Shown here one piece after another: positions 42,172 to 51,341 of a stretch of 64,000 nucleotides of DNA. Position 1 is the first letter of the stretch, and each line of letters begins with the position of its first letter. The position numbers and the translations under genes were made by a program. The notes beneath the pieces were generated by a model. It searched no databases, was not told where the DNA came from, and was given only the letters and a program-made list of their open reading frames with translations. The stretch comes from CADEDV01 sp964412375. Lineage in GTDB: Bacteria > Bacteroidota > Bacteroidia > Chitinophagales > Chitinophagaceae. The stretch is taken from positions 1-64,000 of the forward strand of contig CAYPOD010000014.1 of assembly GCA_964412375.1 (NCBI GenBank), in the 5' to 3' direction.

Positions 42172-42885
42172 ATGCTTCCCAAATACAAACGTATTCTGCT
42201 GAAACTATCGGGTGAGGCCCTTATGGGTGACAAGAGTTTTGGATTTGATACAGCAGTTATCAACCAATATGCCCAGGACATTAAATCGGTGACAGAGCTC
42301 GGTGTGCAGGTAGCGGTGGTGATTGGGGGTGGCAATATTTACCGGGGCATGAATGAGGCAGAAACCGGCATCGAAAGGGCTCACGGTGATTATATGGGCA
42401 TGCTGGCAACAGTCATCAATGGCATGGCTCTTCAGGCAGGCCTCGAAAAAGCCGGTGTTTACACCCGCCTCCAGAGTGCCATCAAAATGGAGCAGATTGC
42501 CGAACCGTATATCCGCCGCCGTGCCATACGCCACGTAGAGAAGGGAAGGGTGGTGATCTTTGGCGCCGGAACAGGCAATCCTTATTTCACAACCGATACT
42601 GCTGGCTCACTAAGGGCCATTGAGATCAATGCCGATGTGATCCTGAAAGGCACACGGGTAGATGGCATTTACACAGCTGATCCTGAAAAAGATCCCAAAG
42701 CCACGAGGTATAACGTCATTACTTTCCAGGAGTGTTTGGATCAAAAACTACAGGTGATGGATATGACTGCCTTTACTTTATGTATGGAAAATAACCTGCC
42801 TATCATTGTTTTTGATATGAACAAACCGGATAATCTCCGTCGTGTAGTGACGGGTGAAAAGGTAGGAACCCTGGTGAAAGGGTAG
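42172..42885 (+). CDS. pyrH: Uridylate kinase
   Basis: A 237-residue UMP kinase of the amino-acid-kinase fold. It phosphorylates UMP to UDP for pyrimidine nucleotide supply. N-terminal KRILLKLSGEALMG, AVVIGGGNIYRG, GTGNPYFTTDTAGSLRAIE and DGIYTADPEKDP are the family landmarks. In many bacteria it sits in the rpsB-tsf-pyrH-frr run; here it is 8.7 kb from tsf and frr does not follow. Confidence 0.97.
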   Translation: MLPKYKRILLKLSGEALMGDKSFGFDTAVINQYAQDIKSVTELGVQVAVVIGGGNIYRGMNEAETGIERAHGDYMGMLATVINGMALQAGLEKAGVYTRLQSAIKMEQIAEPYIRRRAIRHVEKGRVVIFGAGTGNPYFTTDTAGSLRAIEINADVILKGTRVDGIYTADPEKDPKATRYNVITFQECLDQKLQVMDMTAFTLCMENNLPIIVFDMNKPDNLRRVVTGEKVGTLVKG

Positions 42886-43019
42886 TCATTCGTATTTTTC
42901 CTATTTATTTTCTCAGGCTATCGGCTATCTTGCAGTCTTTCCTGTTCCCGCCTGTGAAGAACTGCAAACCGAAATCCCGTATTTTTTTCATAGCTTCCAA
43001 AAACTGACTGAACACAGGT

Positions 43020-44030
43020 ATGCCTGAACTTACGCTATCCATTATTGAGATCATTGTGCTGATGCTGGGTGCCATAATATTAGGCATTACCATTCATTTC
43101 TTTATCGTCAGCCGTCGCAACCTGAAGCCCACACCGGCCAATGGCCAGGAAAAGATCACCCGTGAAGCCAGCGAATGGAAAGCCAAATACCTGACAGAGA
43201 TAGAAATGAAAGACAGGGAATTGGCCAGCCTGCGGGACCAGGTAGAAGAAGAAAGAGAAAATACCAGGATATATGAGATAGAAGCGGAAGAGCTTCGACA
43301 GAAGAATAAAAACATGCAGGCATTGCTTTCCCTGCAAAATAATGCGGCTGTTTCTACCAAGGCCAGCATTGCCGAACAACTGAAACAAACCTACGACGGA
43401 CTTTCAGCACAAAATGAAAAGATCAATGCCCTGATTGAACAGATAGGTATGTTCAAAGAAACGGAGGAAAAAATTCAGCAACTCAGCAGTGAAAACGAGG
43501 AGTTGTTCAGAGAGGTGGGAGAATTGAAACTGAAACTTTCCGCCAAGGAAGGAGAGATTGCAGGCATTCGCCAAAAAGCCCATCTCACCAAAGAAATGAG
43601 TTCGCTCCTGGACAACGCATATACTGAATTCAGTGCTTTGCAAACCAAGCTGGAGAAACTGGAAGCAGAAGCTTCATCATCCAGGATGCTGCGGATGGAA
43701 TATGAGAACCTGAAAGAAGAAAGCCTGAAACTGGCAAGAGATTTTGAAAGCACAAAACAGAAAATGAATGCTGCTGTATCGGAAAACCAGGAGTTGAAAA
43801 CAAAACTTACCCAATCAGAAGATAAACTCAGGGAGTCAGAGTTTCAACGCCAGCAACTACAGAAAAATCTTGCCTACCTCGAAGGAGTGACCAGCGAAAT
43901 GGATTCCGTCACAGATGCCAACAAAAGGCTCGAAGCGCAGATAAAAAGAATTGGTGAACTGGAAAGCATGCTGAATGTGATGGCTGAGGAACGGGAACAG
44001 ATGATCAGGCGACATGCAGGCAGCGAATAA
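43020..44030 (+). CDS. Membrane-anchored coiled-coil protein
   Basis: A 336-residue protein with one N-terminal membrane helix (LSIIEIIVLMLGAIILGITI, about 5-30) and then heptad-rich coiled coil for nearly its whole length (EELRQKNKNMQAL, QQLSSENEELFREVGELK, LEKLEAEASSSRMLRMEYE). No domain recognised. Such proteins may act in cell shape or envelope scaffolding; function unknown. Placed after pyrH with a 134-base gap. Confidence 0.75.
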   Translation: MPELTLSIIEIIVLMLGAIILGITIHFFIVSRRNLKPTPANGQEKITREASEWKAKYLTEIEMKDRELASLRDQVEEERENTRIYEIEAEELRQKNKNMQALLSLQNNAAVSTKASIAEQLKQTYDGLSAQNEKINALIEQIGMFKETEEKIQQLSSENEELFREVGELKLKLSAKEGEIAGIRQKAHLTKEMSSLLDNAYTEFSALQTKLEKLEAEASSSRMLRMEYENLKEESLKLARDFESTKQKMNAAVSENQELKTKLTQSEDKLRESEFQRQQLQKNLAYLEGVTSEMDSVTDANKRLEAQIKRIGELESMLNVMAEEREQMIRRHAGSE

Positions 44031-44057
44031 TGATGTATGACAAAAATCATAAGCAAG

Positions 44058-44080
44058 AGACCCCGCCCGGGGTCTTTTTT
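44058..44080 (+). terminator. Terminator after the coiled-coil gene
   Basis: AGACCCC pairs with GGGGTCT around GCCC, followed by a T run. It lies 28 bases after the stop codon. Confidence 0.92.
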
Positions 44081-44104
44081 CATTCAGGAAGATGGGAAAG
44101 CCGT

Positions 44105-44112
44105 TAATTTTG
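44105..44112 (+). promoter_or_regulatory. -7 element TAATTTTG for pdxH
   Basis: Exact TAnnTTTG match 22 bases before ATG 44134 and just after the preceding terminator. Confidence 0.5.
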
Positions 44113-44133
44113 AACTTCTAAAAATTGTGAGCT

Positions 44134-44778
44134 ATGCAGGAAAGCATTGCCGGTATCCGGAAAAATTATTCGCAAAAAACGCTGACCGAAACTGAGGTGG
44201 CAGCTGATCCCATTGCCCAGTTTTCTTTGTGGTGGGATGAGGCTGTGGCTTCAGCTGTTGACGAAGTAAATGCGATGACATTGGCTACCTGCTCTGCAGA
44301 CGGGTTTCCGTCAGCCCGTATTGTGCTACTGAAAGATTTTAATAAAGACGGGTTTTCATTTTTCACCAATTACAACAGTTTCAAAGGGCAACAACTGGCT
44401 GAGAACCCTAAAGCCTGTCTTGTTTTTTTCTGGAAAGAACTGGAAAGGCAGGTGCGCATCACCGGGCTGATCGAAAAATTAGATGCTGCTGTCAACGATG
44501 CTTATTTTCATTCAAGGCCTGAAGGCAGCCGGATAGGCGCTGTTGCTTCTCCGCAAAGCCAGGTGATACCCGGAAGGGAATGGTTGGATGATCAATTTAA
44601 ACAGGTGGAGCAATCTGCCGGCCATGGAGGCATTGATAGGCCAGATCATTGGGGCGGCTATTTAGTGAAGCCGGTGATCGTTGAATTCTGGCAAGGCAGG
44701 CCCAGCCGTTTACACGACAGGATACAATACAGTTTACTGGAAAACGGGGATTGGAAAATTGAGCGGTTAGCTCCCTGA
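44134..44778 (+). CDS. pdxH: Pyridoxamine 5'-phosphate oxidase
   Basis: A 214-residue FMN enzyme that makes pyridoxal phosphate from PNP or PMP. Motifs: ARIVLLKDFNKDGFSFFTNY (FMN contacts), KACLVFFWKELERQVRI, SRIGAVASPQSQVIPGREWL, and the C-terminal WQGRPSRLHDRIQY with Arg-Leu-His-Asp-Arg at the active site. Length normal. Confidence 0.97.
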   Translation: MQESIAGIRKNYSQKTLTETEVAADPIAQFSLWWDEAVASAVDEVNAMTLATCSADGFPSARIVLLKDFNKDGFSFFTNYNSFKGQQLAENPKACLVFFWKELERQVRITGLIEKLDAAVNDAYFHSRPEGSRIGAVASPQSQVIPGREWLDDQFKQVEQSAGHGGIDRPDHWGGYLVKPVIVEFWQGRPSRLHDRIQYSLLENGDWKIERLAP

Positions 44779-44785
44779 CAGAAAT

Positions 44786-44841
44786 GATAGATAAGTTAAT
44801 AAGCTGACAAGCTGATCCCTCATCAACTTATTAACCTGTAA
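44786..44841. repeat. Imperfect inverted repeat between pdxH and THX
   Basis: AAGTTAATAAGCTGA is mirrored by CAACTTATTAACCTG (the TTAATAAG core is kept). The gap of 64 bases between convergent stops has nothing else. It may be a weak bidirectional terminator or a dispersed intergenic element. Confidence 0.45.
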
Positions 44842-44842
44842 A

Positions 44843-44962
44843 CTACTTACTCTTCTTAGCTGCTGCTTTCTTTTTGGCAGCCGGAGATTTCGCCGGGCGG
44901 CTTTTGCCGAATGACCCTTTGAATCTTTTTCCTTTGGCTGTTTTTTTATCACCTCTTCCCAT
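44843..44962 (-). CDS. 30S ribosomal protein THX (39 residues)
   Basis: A very short gene, easily missed. It begins MGRGDKKTAKGKRFKGSFGK, which is the conserved THX/S31e-like start found in Bacteroidota and Thermus. THX lies at the top of the 30S head and stabilises the 16S rRNA fold. The Lys/Ala tail (SPAAKKKAAAKKSK) is longer than the plain 26-residue Thermus protein and resembles a histone-H1-like tail. Another frame on the same strand (44767-44952) is a shadow. Confidence 0.88.
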   Translation of the reverse strand: MGRGDKKTAKGKRFKGSFGKSRPAKSPAAKKKAAAKKSK

Positions 44963-45107
44963 AATGATTTTTTTTATTGTTGCTGCAAAAATAGCGGGTT
45001 ATACCATTTCAACATTGATTTTAGCAGATTGTTTCGGTAATAAGCCGGCAGCCAGATGAAACCCGCAAATGGTATCAATTTTATGTCTCCCCGGTTTTAT
45101 AATTTAA

Positions 45108-45141
45108 AAAGCTCCGTCTCCGGTTGCAGAGACGAAGCTTT
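45108..45141 (-). terminator. Terminator of the HU gene
   Basis: On the minus strand AAAGCTTCGTCTC pairs with GAGACGGAGCTTT (one G-T) and runs into T. It lies 23 bases after the HU stop. Confidence 0.88.
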
Positions 45142-45163
45142 CTAAACAGAGTTGATGGTCTTG

Positions 45164-45433
45164 TCAGAGTTTAGCGGCCAATTCTTTACCAGCTTTGAAT
45201 TTGGCAACTTTTCTTGCTTTGATCTTGATTACTTCGCCTGTCTGGGGGTTGCGGCCATTGCGGGCAGCTCTTTTCGAGATAGAAAAAGTACCGAAACCAA
45301 CAAGAGTAACTTTTCCGCCTGCTTTCAGGGTCTTGGTCACCGCTTCTACAAATGAATCCAATGCTGCATTGGCCTGTGTCTTCGTGATACCTGCATCATC
45401 TGCAACTTTGTTAATTAAATCAGCTTTGTTCAT
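45164..45433 (-). CDS. HU-family DNA-binding protein
   Basis: An 89-residue HU. It begins MNKADLINKVADDAGITKTQ, has the GFGTFSISKRAARNGRNPQTGE beta-arm motif and ends KFKAGKELAAKL. HU bends and compacts DNA as a dimer. Standard length. A strong Bacteroidota promoter precedes it. Confidence 0.96.
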   Translation of the reverse strand: MNKADLINKVADDAGITKTQANAALDSFVEAVTKTLKAGGKVTLVGFGTFSISKRAARNGRNPQTGEVIKIKARKVAKFKAGKELAAKL

Positions 45434-45465
45434 GTTTAAAAGATTTTAATGATTGCTAACGGCGG

Positions 45466-45495
45466 CAAATTTATAGGCTTTTTCATAGCAGCAAA
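45466..45495 (-). promoter_or_regulatory. HU promoter (TTTG-N18-TAAATTTG)
   Basis: On the minus strand TTTG (45492-45495) and TAAATTTG (45466-45473) are spaced by 18 bases, an exact Bacteroidota sigma-ABfr-type promoter. The 295-bp interval 45434-45728 otherwise shows no gene; a TATTTTGC on the plus strand near 45717 faces no plus-strand gene. Confidence 0.75.
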
Positions 45496-45728
45496 AAAAT
45501 ATTCGTGTCAATAAGTGTTTCCTGCATTCCTGCAAAATCCGCACCGGGCAAGCATTTCAGCCGGTTTGTGATTTTATATTTCTCACCCGGATGTAAACCT
45601 TCTCGCTGAAAATGGCTGCTGGCAAAGGTTTCAGCCTGCGGTTAGCAAAACCCAGGCAGGACTATGGTTGGCGGGGAATATACAATTGTTTTGATAGCAG
45701 CCCAATCCTGATTTTTTATTTTGCACAC

Positions 45729-46034
45729 TCAATTCACAACCTGCATCAGGGTGCGGAAAGCAACAAACTGGTCTCCCCATTTTTCAAATCCTTTTTTCCG
45801 CATGGTATCAGCAAAATTATTTATATAATGATCATACTGTGCTTTGTCTTGTGCATGATATTGCACAGCATAGGTGATGCCTTCCTCATCGTCAGCTTCC
45901 ACTAAGTGAAGAATAACAGCATGGGTGAAACAGCCGGTTCCCACCACATCGGGAATATGTTCTTCCCGGAGCCACAGCAACCAGTCTTTGGCAATAGCAT
46001 GGGTCACTTTAACCGTTACATTATAAATGATCAT
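45729..46034 (-). CDS. DUF4286-family protein
   Basis: A 101-residue protein that starts MIIYNVTVKVTHAIAKDWLL and carries the family's EEHIPDVVGTGCFTHA and ITYAVQYHAQD motifs, a ferredoxin-like ABM/dimeric barrel pattern. Function unknown in the family. Its ATG overlaps the stop of exonuclease III (ATGA), so translation is coupled. Confidence 0.82.
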   Translation of the reverse strand: MIIYNVTVKVTHAIAKDWLLWLREEHIPDVVGTGCFTHAVILHLVEADDEEGITYAVQYHAQDKAQYDHYINNFADTMRKKGFEKWGDQFVAFRTLMQVVN

Positions 46035-46807
46035 TTGTTTCCAGCCTTTATTTCTAGGTAAACCGGGCAATGATCTGAATGTTTGACATGCGGAAATATA
46101 TCGGCGTCTTTCAGACTATTTTTCAATGGATCTGTAACGTTGATATAATCAATCCGCCAGCCTTTGTTATTTAATCTCACCGAAGGGAAACGCTGGCTCC
46201 ACCAGCTATAGCGATGAGGTTCAGGATGAAACTTTCGAAAGGTATCCACCCAGCCGCTGTCAAAAAATTTTGTCATCCATGCTCTTTCCTCTGGTAAAAA
46301 GCCGGATGATTTTTTATTTCCCTTAGGATCATGAATATCAATTTCCTTATGTGCAATATTGTAGTCGCCACATAAAATGATCTTCGGGTGTTTTTTCTTT
46401 AGTTTATTTAACCAGGCATAAAACTCATTCAGCCATCTGTATTTAAAATCCTGTCGTTCATCCCCGCTGGTGCCGGAGGGAAAGTAAGCGTTGATCAGCC
46501 TTATATCTTTAAAGTCTAACTGTATCACCCTGCCCTCATCATCACTTGGTCCATGCCCATTGCCGTATTCAATGTTATCCGGTTTTATTTTGGTAAAGAC
46601 GGCTACACCGCTGTAACCTTTTTTTTGTGCACTAAACCAAAAATCGTGGTAACCCAGGTCCGTGAATATTTTGTGGTCAACATTTTCTTTTTGCGCTTTT
46701 GTTTCCTGCACACAGATCACATCGGCAGGATCAGTTTTTAACCAGTCAATAAATCCTTTGCTGATCGCTGCCCTGATTCCATTAACATTATAGCTAATAA
46801 TACGCAT
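46031..46807 (-). CDS. xth: Exodeoxyribonuclease III / AP endonuclease
   Basis: A 258-residue Mg2+-dependent nuclease of the ExoIII family. Motifs: SYNVNGIRAAISKGF, ICVQETKAQ (catalytic Glu), NAYFPSG, LCGDYNIAHKEID (Asp/Asn pair), and the final HSDHCPVYLEI (catalytic His). It cuts at abasic sites in base-excision repair. Symbol given by family. Confidence 0.95.
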   Translation of the reverse strand: MRIISYNVNGIRAAISKGFIDWLKTDPADVICVQETKAQKENVDHKIFTDLGYHDFWFSAQKKGYSGVAVFTKIKPDNIEYGNGHGPSDDEGRVIQLDFKDIRLINAYFPSGTSGDERQDFKYRWLNEFYAWLNKLKKKHPKIILCGDYNIAHKEIDIHDPKGNKKSSGFLPEERAWMTKFFDSGWVDTFRKFHPEPHRYSWWSQRFPSVRLNNKGWRIDYINVTDPLKNSLKDADIFPHVKHSDHCPVYLEIKAGNK

Positions 46808-46916
46808 AACCGGGTGAATTGCCTTAATTTAGTAATGCCACCGGTTACACGGTCATTATTGTTACATCTTCTGTGTAGCCGGTGGTGTATTTTTTCATGG
46901 CAATATACAGCATACT

Positions 46917-47663
46917 ATGAAAGCAGGCATAAAAGAAAAAACAGAAGCCATCATACCCGCAAAAGAACATGTGTTTCTCGATGGCCCCAAGAGCCGCGGC
47001 TATGAGTTGGGTTTTGCATGGCGGGTATTCAAACAGTTTATCCGTGGATTTCGGTCACTTCATTTCTCCGGTCCGTGTATTACAGTATTTGGATCGGCCA
47101 GGTTCAAAGAAGATCATCCGTATTATGCGTATGCAAGGGAGTTTGGAAAAAGAATAGCTCAAATGGGCATGACAACTATGACAGGCGGGGGGCCTGGTAT
47201 TATGGAGGCGGCTAACCGCGGCGCATTTGAAAACGGCGGGCAATCGGTAGGTTGCAATATTCAGTTGCCGTTTGAGCAACAGGAGAATCCTTATATGCAC
47301 AAATCTGTCACTTTTGAACATTTCTTTGTGCGAAAAGTGCTGCTGGTTAAATACTCTTATGCCTTCATTATCATGCCTGGCGGTTTTGGCACCATGGATG
47401 AATTGTTTGAAACGCTGACACTGGTGCAAACGAAAACCATCACGCAGTTCCCGATCGTATTGTTTGGAAAAGAATATTATGAACCCTTGCTGAAAACGGT
47501 GAAGGCGATGGAAGATGAAGGAACTATTTCCAGCGGTGATATGGACCTGGTGCTGGTGACCGACAGCGTGGATGAAGCGATGGACTATATCCGGCATTAT
47601 ATCAGCTCCAATTACAAAGTGAAGCCCCGGAAACGTTTGTGGTGGTTGTTCGAAAAAAGATAA
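46917..47663 (+). CDS. LOG-family (TIGR00730) nucleotide-binding protein
   Basis: A 248-residue Rossmann protein with the LOG signature GGGPGIMEAANRGAFENGG and PGGFGTMDELFE. LOG proteins cleave ribose 5'-phosphate from nucleoside monophosphates (cytokinin-activating enzymes in plants), or are misnamed lysine decarboxylases. An N-terminal extension (residues 1-50, GFAWRVFKQFIRGFR) precedes the core. Start ATG 46917. Confidence 0.9.
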   Translation: MKAGIKEKTEAIIPAKEHVFLDGPKSRGYELGFAWRVFKQFIRGFRSLHFSGPCITVFGSARFKEDHPYYAYAREFGKRIAQMGMTTMTGGGPGIMEAANRGAFENGGQSVGCNIQLPFEQQENPYMHKSVTFEHFFVRKVLLVKYSYAFIIMPGGFGTMDELFETLTLVQTKTITQFPIVLFGKEYYEPLLKTVKAMEDEGTISSGDMDLVLVTDSVDEAMDYIRHYISSNYKVKPRKRLWWLFEKR

Positions 47664-47685
47664 ATATCATTGCTGAAAATTTAAT

Positions 47686-47940
47686 ATGTCAGGAACAGAT
47701 ATTCTGGGTTACTCGGCAGGCGCCATCACTTCCCTTACCTTTTTACCCCAGGTGATCAAAACATGGAAGCTGCGGTCGGCACGGGATGTATCATTATTGA
47801 TGTTCATCATAGCGGCGGTTAATGAGATTATGTGGATCGTGTACGGTGCCCTGCTTGACAACTGGGTCATCATTCTTACCAATTCGATTGTGCTGGCCAT
47901 GTCATTGACCATGATCTTTTTTAAACTTCGGTTTTCATGA
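47686..47940 (+). CDS. SemiSWEET sugar transporter
   Basis: An 84-residue protein with three hydrophobic helices and the PQ-loop motif in LTFLPQVIKTWKLRSARDVS, plus NEIMWIVYGAL (PN-like). SemiSWEETs form dimers that move sugars down a gradient through the inner membrane. Its stop overlaps the next gene's ATG (ATGA), so it is coupled to the HAD hydrolase, whose substrate may be a sugar phosphate. Confidence 0.92.
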   Translation: MSGTDILGYSAGAITSLTFLPQVIKTWKLRSARDVSLLMFIIAAVNEIMWIVYGALLDNWVIILTNSIVLAMSLTMIFFKLRFS

Positions 47941-48554
47941 ATACGCATATAACCAATACGATCATATTTGACCTTGGCGGTGTGTTGATTGACTGGAACC
48001 CCCGCTACCTCTATCAGCAGGTATTCGATTCAGCCGAAAAAACAGAATGGTTCATCGAAAATGTTTGCACCCTCGACTGGAACGAGCAGCAGGATGCAGG
48101 CTACCCGATCGCCAAAGCAGTAGAAGAGAAAGTGGCTGAATTCCCGGAATGGGAGAAGGAAATCCGCCTGTATTATGATCGCTGGACTGATATGCTGTAT
48201 GGCCCCATAAACGAAACAGTGAATATCTTTGAAGAACTGAAACGCAACCCGCAGCTTCGGTTTTATGCCCTCACCAACTGGAGCGCTGAATTATTTCCTA
48301 TCGCTTTGCAGCGATATGATTTTCTCCATTGGTTTGACGGAAGAGTAGTGAGTGGTGAGGAAATGACCAGAAAACCTTTTCCGGAAATTTATCATCGCCT
48401 GCTTGACAGGTATAATGTAAATGCAGCGGAAGCTTTATTTATAGATGACAACTATCGCAACATAAAGGCAGCAGAGGCGTTGGGGATACCTTCGGTTCAT
48501 TTTGAGTCGCCGCAGCAGTTGAAAGAATCGTTGATCCAAAAGCGATTACTGTAA
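47937..48554 (+). CDS. HAD-superfamily hydrolase (YihX-like)
   Basis: A 205-residue HAD-IA phosphatase: IIFDLGGVLIDWNPRY (nucleophile Asp), YALTNWS (motif II), EEMTRKPFPEIYHRLL (Lys motif) and LFIDDNYRNI (motif IV). Resembles alpha-glucose-1-phosphate phosphatase YihX. Coupled to the SemiSWEET gene by an ATGA overlap; a role in sugar phosphate turnover is inferred. Confidence 0.9.
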   Translation: MNTHITNTIIFDLGGVLIDWNPRYLYQQVFDSAEKTEWFIENVCTLDWNEQQDAGYPIAKAVEEKVAEFPEWEKEIRLYYDRWTDMLYGPINETVNIFEELKRNPQLRFYALTNWSAELFPIALQRYDFLHWFDGRVVSGEEMTRKPFPEIYHRLLDRYNVNAAEALFIDDNYRNIKAAEALGIPSVHFESPQQLKESLIQKRLL

Positions 48555-48558
48555 TTTT

Positions 48559-51246
48559 CTACTCCAGCACCGGTCTCAGCCATTTCTCTGCTTCTTCAAG
48601 GCTCATGCCCTTGCGACTGGCATAGTCTTCCAACTGGTCAAGGCTTATTTTCCCCAAACCAAAATAATGGCTTTGCGGATGTGCAATATACCAGCCGCAG
48701 ACAGAAGCCGGTGGGTTCATCGCCAAACTTTCAGTGAGCTCAATGCCGATGTTTTCTGTTGCATTCAGCAGGTCAAACAGTTTGAGTTTTTCTGTATGAT
48801 CAGGACAGGCAGGATAGCCCGGCGCCGGGCGGATGCCTTTGTATTCTTCTTTTATTAGCTGTTCGTTTGTTAAGCTTTCATTTTTTTCATAACCCCAATA
48901 CTCTTTCCTTGTCTTTTCATGCAGGCATTCGGCAAAGGCTTCTACAAAACGGTCGGCCAGCACCTGCACCATAATTTTGTTGTATTCATCATGCTCGGCG
49001 GCAAATTTCTCCACATGTTTTTTGGCACCATGAATGGTAACCGCAAAAGCACCCATATAATCGCTTCCCAATTCTGAAGGGCAAACAAAATCGGCCAGGG
49101 AGAAAGTTGGCTGGCCAATAGCTTTTTTCAACTGCTGGCGCAGCATTTCGAGTTTTACTTCTCCTTTGGATGTTTGCAAAATCACAGTGTCAGCATTATT
49201 GCTGGCGGCTGGCCAGAAACCAATAACACCATTCGCCGTAAACCATTTTTCGGCAACTATCTTTTCTACCAGTTTTTGTGCATCCTGGTATAAACGGGTA
49301 GCTTCCGTTCCAAATATTTTATCGGACAAGACATCAGGAAAACGACCCGGCATTTCCCAGGCAATAAAGAAAGGCCCCCAGTCAATATATTTTGCAATAG
49401 TGCCAAGATCAAAATCCTTCAGCACTTTTTCACCCTGAACAGCGGGCTTGACAGGTTTATAATTTTTCCAGTCAAAATATTCTTTGGTGATCACCGCTTC
49501 AGCATAAGGGATGAGTTCTTTCTTATTTTTATTCAGGAACTGGTTGCGGAGATTGCTGTATTCCAGGGCTGTTTCTTTCAGCAGCTTTTCCTTGGTTTCT
49601 TTATTGAGTAAGCTGCTGACTGCTGTCACACTCCGGGATGCATCCAGGATGTGCAGCACACCATTGTCATACTGTGGAGCTATTTTAACAGCAGTATGCA
49701 TTCTTGATGTAGTGGCGCCTCCAATCAGCAGGGGCTGTTTCATGTTGCGGCGTTTCATTTCATGGGCCACATGCACCATTTCATCCAGCGATGGAGTGAT
49801 CAAACCGCTGAGTCCAACGATGTCTGCATTTTCTTTTTCTGCCGTATCTAATATTTTATCGGCAGGAACCATCACTCCAAGATCAACGATGTCATAACCA
49901 TTACAACCCAGCACCACGCCTACAATATTCTTTCCGATATCATGCACATCACCTTTCACCGTTGCCAGTAAAACTTTTGGAGCAACACCTCTCCCGACCA
50001 AAGGATTGTTCTTTTTTTCTTCTTCAATAAATGGAGTGAGCCAGGCCACACTTTTTTTCATCACCCTGGCACTCTTCACCACCTGCGGCAAAAACATTTT
50101 GCCGGCGCCAAACAAATCACCCACCACATCCATGCCGGCCATCAGTGGCCCTTCGATCACATCCAATGGTTTGGGATATTTCAGCCTTGCTTCTTCTGTG
50201 TCTGCATCTATATAATCGGTGATACCGTTTACGAGTGCATGTTTCAGTCTTTCTTCCACCGAAGCATTTCTCCAGGCTTCATCTTTCACTTCCACTTTTC
50301 CTTTTGCTTTAACAGTTTCAGCAAAAGCGATCAGCTTTTCAGTGGCTTCGTTATTATCATTGTTGCGGTTCAGGATCACATCTTCGCACAATTCTCTCAG
50401 TTGCGGTTCTATCTCATCATAAACCACCAGTTGCCCTGCATTCACAATGCCCATATCCATGCCAGCCCTGATGGCATGATACAGAAAGACGGAGTGCATC
50501 GCTTCCCGCACATGATCATTGCCACGGAAGGAGAAGGAAAGATTGCTGACACCACCACTCACTTTCGTCAGTGGCATCAGCCTTTTGATTTCCCGGGTGG
50601 CTTCAATTAAATCAACGCCATAATTATTGTGCTCTTCCATACCGGTAGCAAGAGCGAAAATGTTGGGGTCAAATATGATGTCCTGCGGATCATAACCTAC
50701 CTTTTCGGTAAGTATCATATAAGCCCGGTGGCAGATCTCAACTTTTCTATCCTTTGTATCTGCCTGTCCTTTTTCATCAAAGGCCATCACGATCACCGAT
50801 GCGCCATAGCTTTGACATAAGATGGCTTGTTCAATGAATTTATCTTCTCCCTCTTTCATGGAGATGGAGTTGACAATACATTTGCCCTGTACACATTTCA
50901 ATCCTGCTTCAATGATCTCAAACTTCGAGCTGTCAATCATCACAGGGATCTTTGCAATATCCGGTTCGCTTTGCAGGAGATTCAGAAAAGTGGTCATGGC
51001 CTGCACACCATCCAGCAGCGCATCATCCATATTCACATCCAGCACCTGGGCGCCGTTCTCCACCTGCTGGCGGGCCACACTCAGGGCCTCCTCGTACTTG
51101 TTTTCACGTATAAGCCGGGCAAACTTTTTGGAGCCTGTCACATTGGTTCGTTCCCCCACATTCACAAAATTGGTTTCGGGACGAATAACAAGAGGTTCTA
51201 AACCGGAAAGACGCAAGAAAGGCTTGATGACAACTGTGTCTGACAT
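48559..51246 (-). CDS. metH: Methionine synthase, pterin/B12/activation part
   Basis: An 895-residue protein equal to the C-terminal part of MetH. Order: methyltetrahydrofolate-binding (pterin) domain (FVNVGERTNVTGSKKF, about 25-285), cobalamin cap and B12 domain with DVHDIGKNIVGVVLGCNGY (DxHxxG, lower axial His), and the activation domain (about 600-890) with RPAPGYPACPDHTEK. Together with the separate homocysteine protein it moves the methyl group to homocysteine. The split is known in Bacteroidota and is not a frameshift, as both parts have full ends. Confidence 0.95.
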   Translation of the reverse strand: MSDTVVIKPFLRLSGLEPLVIRPETNFVNVGERTNVTGSKKFARLIRENKYEEALSVARQQVENGAQVLDVNMDDALLDGVQAMTTFLNLLQSEPDIAKIPVMIDSSKFEIIEAGLKCVQGKCIVNSISMKEGEDKFIEQAILCQSYGASVIVMAFDEKGQADTKDRKVEICHRAYMILTEKVGYDPQDIIFDPNIFALATGMEEHNNYGVDLIEATREIKRLMPLTKVSGGVSNLSFSFRGNDHVREAMHSVFLYHAIRAGMDMGIVNAGQLVVYDEIEPQLRELCEDVILNRNNDNNEATEKLIAFAETVKAKGKVEVKDEAWRNASVEERLKHALVNGITDYIDADTEEARLKYPKPLDVIEGPLMAGMDVVGDLFGAGKMFLPQVVKSARVMKKSVAWLTPFIEEEKKNNPLVGRGVAPKVLLATVKGDVHDIGKNIVGVVLGCNGYDIVDLGVMVPADKILDTAEKENADIVGLSGLITPSLDEMVHVAHEMKRRNMKQPLLIGGATTSRMHTAVKIAPQYDNGVLHILDASRSVTAVSSLLNKETKEKLLKETALEYSNLRNQFLNKNKKELIPYAEAVITKEYFDWKNYKPVKPAVQGEKVLKDFDLGTIAKYIDWGPFFIAWEMPGRFPDVLSDKIFGTEATRLYQDAQKLVEKIVAEKWFTANGVIGFWPAASNNADTVILQTSKGEVKLEMLRQQLKKAIGQPTFSLADFVCPSELGSDYMGAFAVTIHGAKKHVEKFAAEHDEYNKIMVQVLADRFVEAFAECLHEKTRKEYWGYEKNESLTNEQLIKEEYKGIRPAPGYPACPDHTEKLKLFDLLNATENIGIELTESLAMNPPASVCGWYIAHPQSHYFGLGKISLDQLEDYASRKGMSLEEAEKWLRPVLE

Positions 51247-51248
51247 TA

Positions 51249-51341
51249 CTACGAGGTTCTTTTAACCAGGAACCTGCGGATTACCGAATAGTTATTGACA
51301 ACCAGGATTGCGACAGATAATAAGAGGAGCATTTTTGCCAT
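51249..51341 (-). CDS. Possible 30-residue membrane peptide between the metH parts
   Basis: An ORF MAKMLLLLSVAILVVNNYSV followed by IRRFLVKRTS ends two bases before the ATG of the long metH protein. It has one hydrophobic segment and a positively charged C-terminus, as a small membrane protein would have. No ribosome site is evident and chance is quite possible. The rest of this 127-bp gap has no other feature. Confidence 0.3.
   Translation of the reverse strand: MAKMLLLLSVAILVVNNYSVIRRFLVKRTS

Noticed and set aside
44767..44952. 61-codon minus-strand frame next to pdxH
   Set aside because: It overlaps the THX gene in a different frame and is rich in Lys/Arg only because THX is; THX has the conserved start.
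45434..45728. Small RNA gene in the HU-DUF4286 gap
   Set aside because: Only a promoter for HU and a lone TATTTTGC box are visible; no terminator or stable structure supports an RNA gene.
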